Positions 5,444-8,012 of a stretch of 8,012 bases of DNA are shown piece by piece. Positions within the stretch are counted from its first letter, which is position 1; every line of letters starts with the position of its first letter. The notes below the pieces were generated by a model. That model made no database searches, had not been told where the DNA came from, and saw nothing but the letters and a program-made list of their open reading frames with translations. The translations under genes were made by a program, and so were the position numbers. Source of the stretch: Patescibacteria group bacterium (GTDB taxonomy: Bacteria; Patescibacteriota; Gracilibacteria; UBA1369; PNNO01). Location of the stretch: assembly GCA_018821175.1 (NCBI GenBank), contig JAHJMX010000108.1, positions 1 to 8,012 of the forward strand, read 5' to 3'.

Positions 5444-6925
5444 TTATTTTCTCACCATCTGGATCAAATCCTTCGTCACAGCGCGTGTCGCTAACAAAGA
5501 TCCGATGTAAATAATTCCGCCGATTGGGACGAGAACTAGAATGTTCCAATTACCTATAACACTAGCCATTGGATCACGAAGGATGTAAACGACAGCTCCC
5601 ATAATTAATGAAGAAAGCAAAACTTTCAGACCGCGTACTGGAGAAATTGTGAACGGTAAATATTTTTTCGCAGTGGACATAACAAGCACTAAAACCAAAA
5701 GTTCAGATGCGATTGTTGCGAATGCTGCGCCCCTAAACCCATATTGTGGTATCACGATTAAATTTGCAATGACATTAAATGTTGCACAAATACCGTTTAT
5801 CCAAATCAAATTCGCCTGTTTTTTAATTGCAATTAGAGTGTAATTGAATACAACATTTACAGAAACTAAAATCAATGAGAATAAAATAATTTGCAGAGCT
5901 GTATCCGATCCATATATCCCAGCTGCACTATCCCCTATAAATTCTGGCTTACTAATCAAATAAATTAAAGGTTTTGCCAAAATAAATCCTCCAACAACAA
6001 ATGGTAAACTTAAAATCAATTGAAAATCGAAAGTATATTGCAAAATTTGCTTATAACTATCACGTTTTTCTTTGATATGTTTTGTCAAAGTTGGAAGTAC
6101 CGCGTTCATAAAAAATAATGGCAAAATAACAAGCGCTTCAAGCATTCTGGCAGCAACTCCATAATATCCAGCTTCTTGACTTCCACGCATATTAAAGACC
6201 AAAATTGCATCTGCTCTAAAATAAATATTACTCAAAAATAGCGCAATTCCATATGGGGCAGCTTGTTTCAAAATATATTTTATTCTTTCTTTATCAAATC
6301 TAAAACTGATCACAGTATATTTTCTAACGGCCCATACAGTCATAAAAAGCATCGCAAAATTTCCGATTACTCCAGCAACAAACAAGTGATAAAAACCAAT
6401 ATAAGGATCGTTTGCAAATAGGACATATACAGCGATTGTCATATAAGCTACCTGTATAATTTTACCAAAAACTTGTGCTACTGCAGCATATTGCATTTTA
6501 TATTTTGTTTGCAAAACGCTAGCCATTGTCCCATTAATAAGCGCAATAAGTGATGCAGTCGTAACGATCAAAATCGCATATGGGATTTGCGTTTCTTGAT
6601 GTGAAGGAATAAAAAATCCCGCAATGCTAACACAAAAAAGCACAATAAATCCGATCAACAAACGAATCGTCAAAATATTCCCTAATATTTCTGGGATTTC
6701 CTCTTCATTTCTAGACATTTCTCTCACGGCAATCGTATAAAGTCCAAAATCTGCAATAATCGCAAATAGAGCCAAAAATTCGTAAACATTCGTATATTGA
6801 CCATAACTGCTTACACTCAAATAACCAGTAATGATTTTAATTACAGCCAAACTAAGCATAGCGACTCCAGCTCTTCCCATAATTTGGAAAGCAGTATTTG
6901 ATAATATTTTTCGCGCTGTTGTCAT
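5444..6925 (-). CDS. Wzx-like polysaccharide/oligosaccharide flippase (MOP superfamily)
   Basis: Integral membrane transporter of 493 residues, predicted to flip lipid-linked sugar intermediates across the cytoplasmic membrane. About 14 hydrophobic helices can be picked out, roughly at residues 16-37, 45-67, 84-106, 115-135, 147-170, 175-199, 220-240, 256-278, 302-325, 341-361, 370-392, 398-418, 432-449 and 462-481. The segment ADFGLYTIAVREMSRN (58-73) is typical of the RfbX/Wzx family. GYYGVAARMLEAL (253-265), near the middle, and NLIVIPQYGFRGAAFAT (388-404), in the second half, are also typical. MurJ (lipid II flippase) shares the fold, but these signatures favour the polysaccharide flippase branch. 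Its substrate is unknown: no glycosyltransferase or polymerase gene lies in the window, so it looks like an orphan. The 3' end faces xer across a 37-nt gap with no clear terminator. The last ~200 bases of the gene are somewhat GC-richer than the rest. Confidence 0.9.
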   Translation of the reverse strand: MTTARKILSNTAFQIMGRAGVAMLSLAVIKIITGYLSVSSYGQYTNVYEFLALFAIIADFGLYTIAVREMSRNEEEIPEILGNILTIRLLIGFIVLFCVSIAGFFIPSHQETQIPYAILIVTTASLIALINGTMASVLQTKYKMQYAAVAQVFGKIIQVAYMTIAVYVLFANDPYIGFYHLFVAGVIGNFAMLFMTVWAVRKYTVISFRFDKERIKYILKQAAPYGIALFLSNIYFRADAILVFNMRGSQEAGYYGVAARMLEALVILPLFFMNAVLPTLTKHIKEKRDSYKQILQYTFDFQLILSLPFVVGGFILAKPLIYLISKPEFIGDSAAGIYGSDTALQIILFSLILVSVNVVFNYTLIAIKKQANLIWINGICATFNVIANLIVIPQYGFRGAAFATIASELLVLVLVMSTAKKYLPFTISPVRGLKVLLSSLIMGAVVYILRDPMASVIGNWNILVLVPIGGIIYIGSLLATRAVTKDLIQMVRK

Positions 6926-6977
6926 CTATTATTTTGCTTAAAATCCCTTCTAAATGAATCTCTCCAGAGCCTCGAAA

Positions 6978-7006
6978 ATGTTATCAGAAGCATACGCAAC
7001 ATGCAA
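6978..7006 (-). promoter_or_regulatory. Putative promoter of the flippase gene
   Basis: On the minus strand, TTGCAT (7006-7001) and TAACAT (6983-6978) are 17 bases apart. The -10 is preceded by TGA, which fits the TGn extended -10 form. Transcription would start near 6971, giving a leader of about 45 nt. The evidence is sequence match only. Confidence 0.4.
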
Positions 7007-7021
7007 CTGGAGTAATTCCAG
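7007..7021. repeat. Inverted repeat CTGGA-GTAAT-TCCAG between divergent promoters
   Basis: A perfect 5-bp inverted repeat with a 5-bp centre. It starts immediately beside the putative flippase -35 and overlaps the place where a prfB -35 should be (TGGAGT at 7008-7013). It is a possible operator, but short enough to arise by chance. Confidence 0.3.
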
Positions 7022-7030
7022 AGTATACGG

Positions 7031-7036
7031 TATAAT
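7031..7036 (+). promoter_or_regulatory. Putative -10 element of the prfB promoter
   Basis: A perfect TATAAT, 62 bases upstream of the prfB ATG. The hexamer 17 bases upstream, TGGAGT, is a poor -35 (3 of 6). Transcription would start near 7043, right at the base of the hairpin at 7044-7058. Confidence 0.5.
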
Positions 7037-7043
7037 TGAGTAG

Positions 7044-7058
7044 GCGCTTATTAAGCGC
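7044..7058 (+). promoter_or_regulatory. 5' leader hairpin of prfB
   Basis: A perfect 6-bp inverted repeat GCGCTT/AAGCGC with a 3-nt loop (ATT), placed just downstream of the TATAAT element. The prfB mRNA would therefore begin with a GC-rich stem-loop, followed by about 40 nt of A-rich, mostly unpaired leader. It is not a terminator in either direction because no U-run follows it on either strand. Possible roles are protection of the 5' end or control of initiation. Confidence 0.45.
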
Positions 7059-7098
7059 GTGATTTGAAAAAAAATCTAAAAAAATTTATTAAAAAATC

Positions 7099-8012
7099 AT
7101 GCACGAACTTAGGGAAAAATTACAACTAGCAAAAGACGAAATCTCAAAAGCTCTTGAAACTGTAAAGCCAGAAGAACTAAAAAATCGCATTCAACAACTA
7201 GAAGCCATTATGCAGGAGCCAGGTTTTTGGGATGATCAAAGCAAGGCTCAGCAAATTTCACAAGAGGCGAGTCGTTTGCAAAAAGTAGTCGAGGATTGGA
7301 AAGTTATTGAACGTGATTGTGATGAATTACTTTCGCTTGTAACTGCGATTTCTCCTGAAGAAAATCCGCAAGAAGCAGGTGAACTCCGTTTGATGGTAGA
7401 AAAATTTGATGCAACTTGGAAGGATCTTTTAATCAGATCTTTTTTGAATGGGAAATATGATGCAAATAATGTGATTTTGACTATTCATGCTGGGACAGGC
7501 GGGAAAGACGCCAATGACTTTGCGGAAATGTTGCTTCGAATGTATTTGCGTTATGCAGAAAAACGCGGGTTTAAAGCTCAGATTATTGATCAATCAGATG
7601 GTGAAGTAGGAATCAAAACTGTTACACTAACTATTAAGGGAGAGCTTGCATATGGCTACATGCAGTCGGAAAATGGTGTCCACAGATTGGTGCGGCTTTC
7701 TCCATTCAATTCAAAACATACTCGTGAAACGTCATTTGTACTTGTTGAAGTTTTGCCGGAACTCAATCTCGATGATTATGAAGAAATACAAAAAGATGAT
7801 TTGCGAATCGACACCTATAGGTCTTCAAGTGCAGGTGGACAATCCGTTAATACAACCGATTCTGCGGTTCGAATTACACATATTCCTACTGGTTTGACTG
7901 CTCAATGTCAAAATGAGCGCAGTCAAATTCAAAATAAAGAACATGCGATGAAAATTCTTTATGGGCGACTTCATGAACTTAAACGTCAAGAAGCTGCAGA
8001 AACTATTAATGA
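7099..8012 (+). CDS. prfB: Peptide chain release factor 2 (RF2), first 304 residues (3' end outside window)
   Basis: Class-I release factor that reads UAA and UGA in the ribosomal A site and triggers peptide release. The frame is open from ATG at 7099 to the window end. An N-terminal helical region (about 1-100, with QEPGFWDDQSKAQ at 39-51) is followed by IHAGTGGKDANDFAEMLLRMY (129-149). The codon-reading SPF tripeptide is at 201-203, within RLSPFNSKHTRETSF, and the catalytic GGQ at 246-248, within SSAGGQSVNTTDSAVRITH. SPF identifies RF2 rather than RF1 (PxT). Relatives are about 350-370 residues, so some 50-60 are missing. Unlike most prfB genes, the frame runs through the N-terminus without an in-frame UGA or the CUU-UGA slip site, so the usual autoregulatory frameshift is absent. 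The leader is A-rich with no Shine-Dalgarno sequence. The start is supported by alignment with known RF2 N-termini from memory. Confidence 0.96.
   Translation, partial: MHELREKLQLAKDEISKALETVKPEELKNRIQQLEAIMQEPGFWDDQSKAQQISQEASRLQKVVEDWKVIERDCDELLSLVTAISPEENPQEAGELRLMVEKFDATWKDLLIRSFLNGKYDANNVILTIHAGTGGKDANDFAEMLLRMYLRYAEKRGFKAQIIDQSDGEVGIKTVTLTIKGELAYGYMQSENGVHRLVRLSPFNSKHTRETSFVLVEVLPELNLDDYEEIQKDDLRIDTYRSSSAGGQSVNTTDSAVRITHIPTGLTAQCQNERSQIQNKEHAMKILYGRLHELKRQEAAETIN

Noticed and set aside
7044..7058. GC-rich hairpin as a rho-independent terminator
   Set aside because: The plus-strand sequence after it is GTGATTTGAAAA and the minus-strand sequence is CTACTCAATT; neither has a U-run, and no gene ends here.
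7646..7897. 83-residue open frame overlapping prfB in another frame
   Set aside because: The RF2 frame with SPF and GGQ motifs covers the same bases; the alternative has no features.
1..8012. Recoding of UGA to glycine or tryptophan, as in some CPR lineages
   Set aside because: All complete frames are full length under the standard code, glycine uses GGN codons, and an RF2 with the SPF motif is present.
1..8012. CRISPR array, insertion sequence, tRNA or defence island
   Set aside because: There are no regularly spaced repeats, no transposase, no cloverleaf sequences, and all genes fall into housekeeping or envelope families.

Overview
The window is about 36% GC by eye, AT-rich, and tightly packed with seven genes. 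They use the standard bacterial code: every complete frame ends in TAA, and a class-II release factor with the UGA-reading SPF motif is present, so UGA is a stop here. The gene set, the A-rich leaders without Shine-Dalgarno sequences, and the form of RF2 (GTGGKDANDF and AGGQSVN) and of the L,D-transpeptidase suggest an uncultivated Patescibacteria/CPR-type bacterium. A Peregrinibacteria-like lineage is one possibility. This placement is inference and has not been tested by any search.

Layout. Positions 1-1461 (minus) hold the N-terminal two thirds of a PcrA/UvrD helicase, cut by the window edge. Positions 1589-2593 (minus) encode a secreted L,D-transpeptidase with an Ig-like domain in front of the YkuD catalytic domain. 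Positions 2708-3154 (minus) encode NrdR, and 3158-4318 (minus) a dGTPase-family HD hydrolase. The last two are only 3 nt apart and look like one operon acting on dNTP supply. A 161-nt divergent region with a palindrome and a longer inverted repeat separates them from a Xer-type tyrosine recombinase at 4480-5406 (plus). That gene converges, with a 37-nt gap, on a Wzx/MOP-type polysaccharide flippase at 5444-6925 (minus). A 173-nt divergent promoter region with a hairpin leads into prfB (RF2) at 7099-8012 (plus), cut by the window end.

How the genes fit together. The window is a housekeeping segment rather than a genomic island: genome maintenance (helicase, Xer), dNTP control (dgt-nrdR), envelope building (L,D-transpeptidase, flippase) and translation termination (RF2). 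Apart from dgt-nrdR, neighbours do not share an obvious pathway and most appear to have their own promoter. I found no CRISPR array, insertion sequence, tRNA, rRNA or defence cassette, and nothing I would call a previously undescribed system. The points most worth checking are the absence of Shine-Dalgarno sequences at all seven starts, the dgt-nrdR coupling, the structured leaders and intergenic palindromes, and the lack of the usual frameshift site in prfB.
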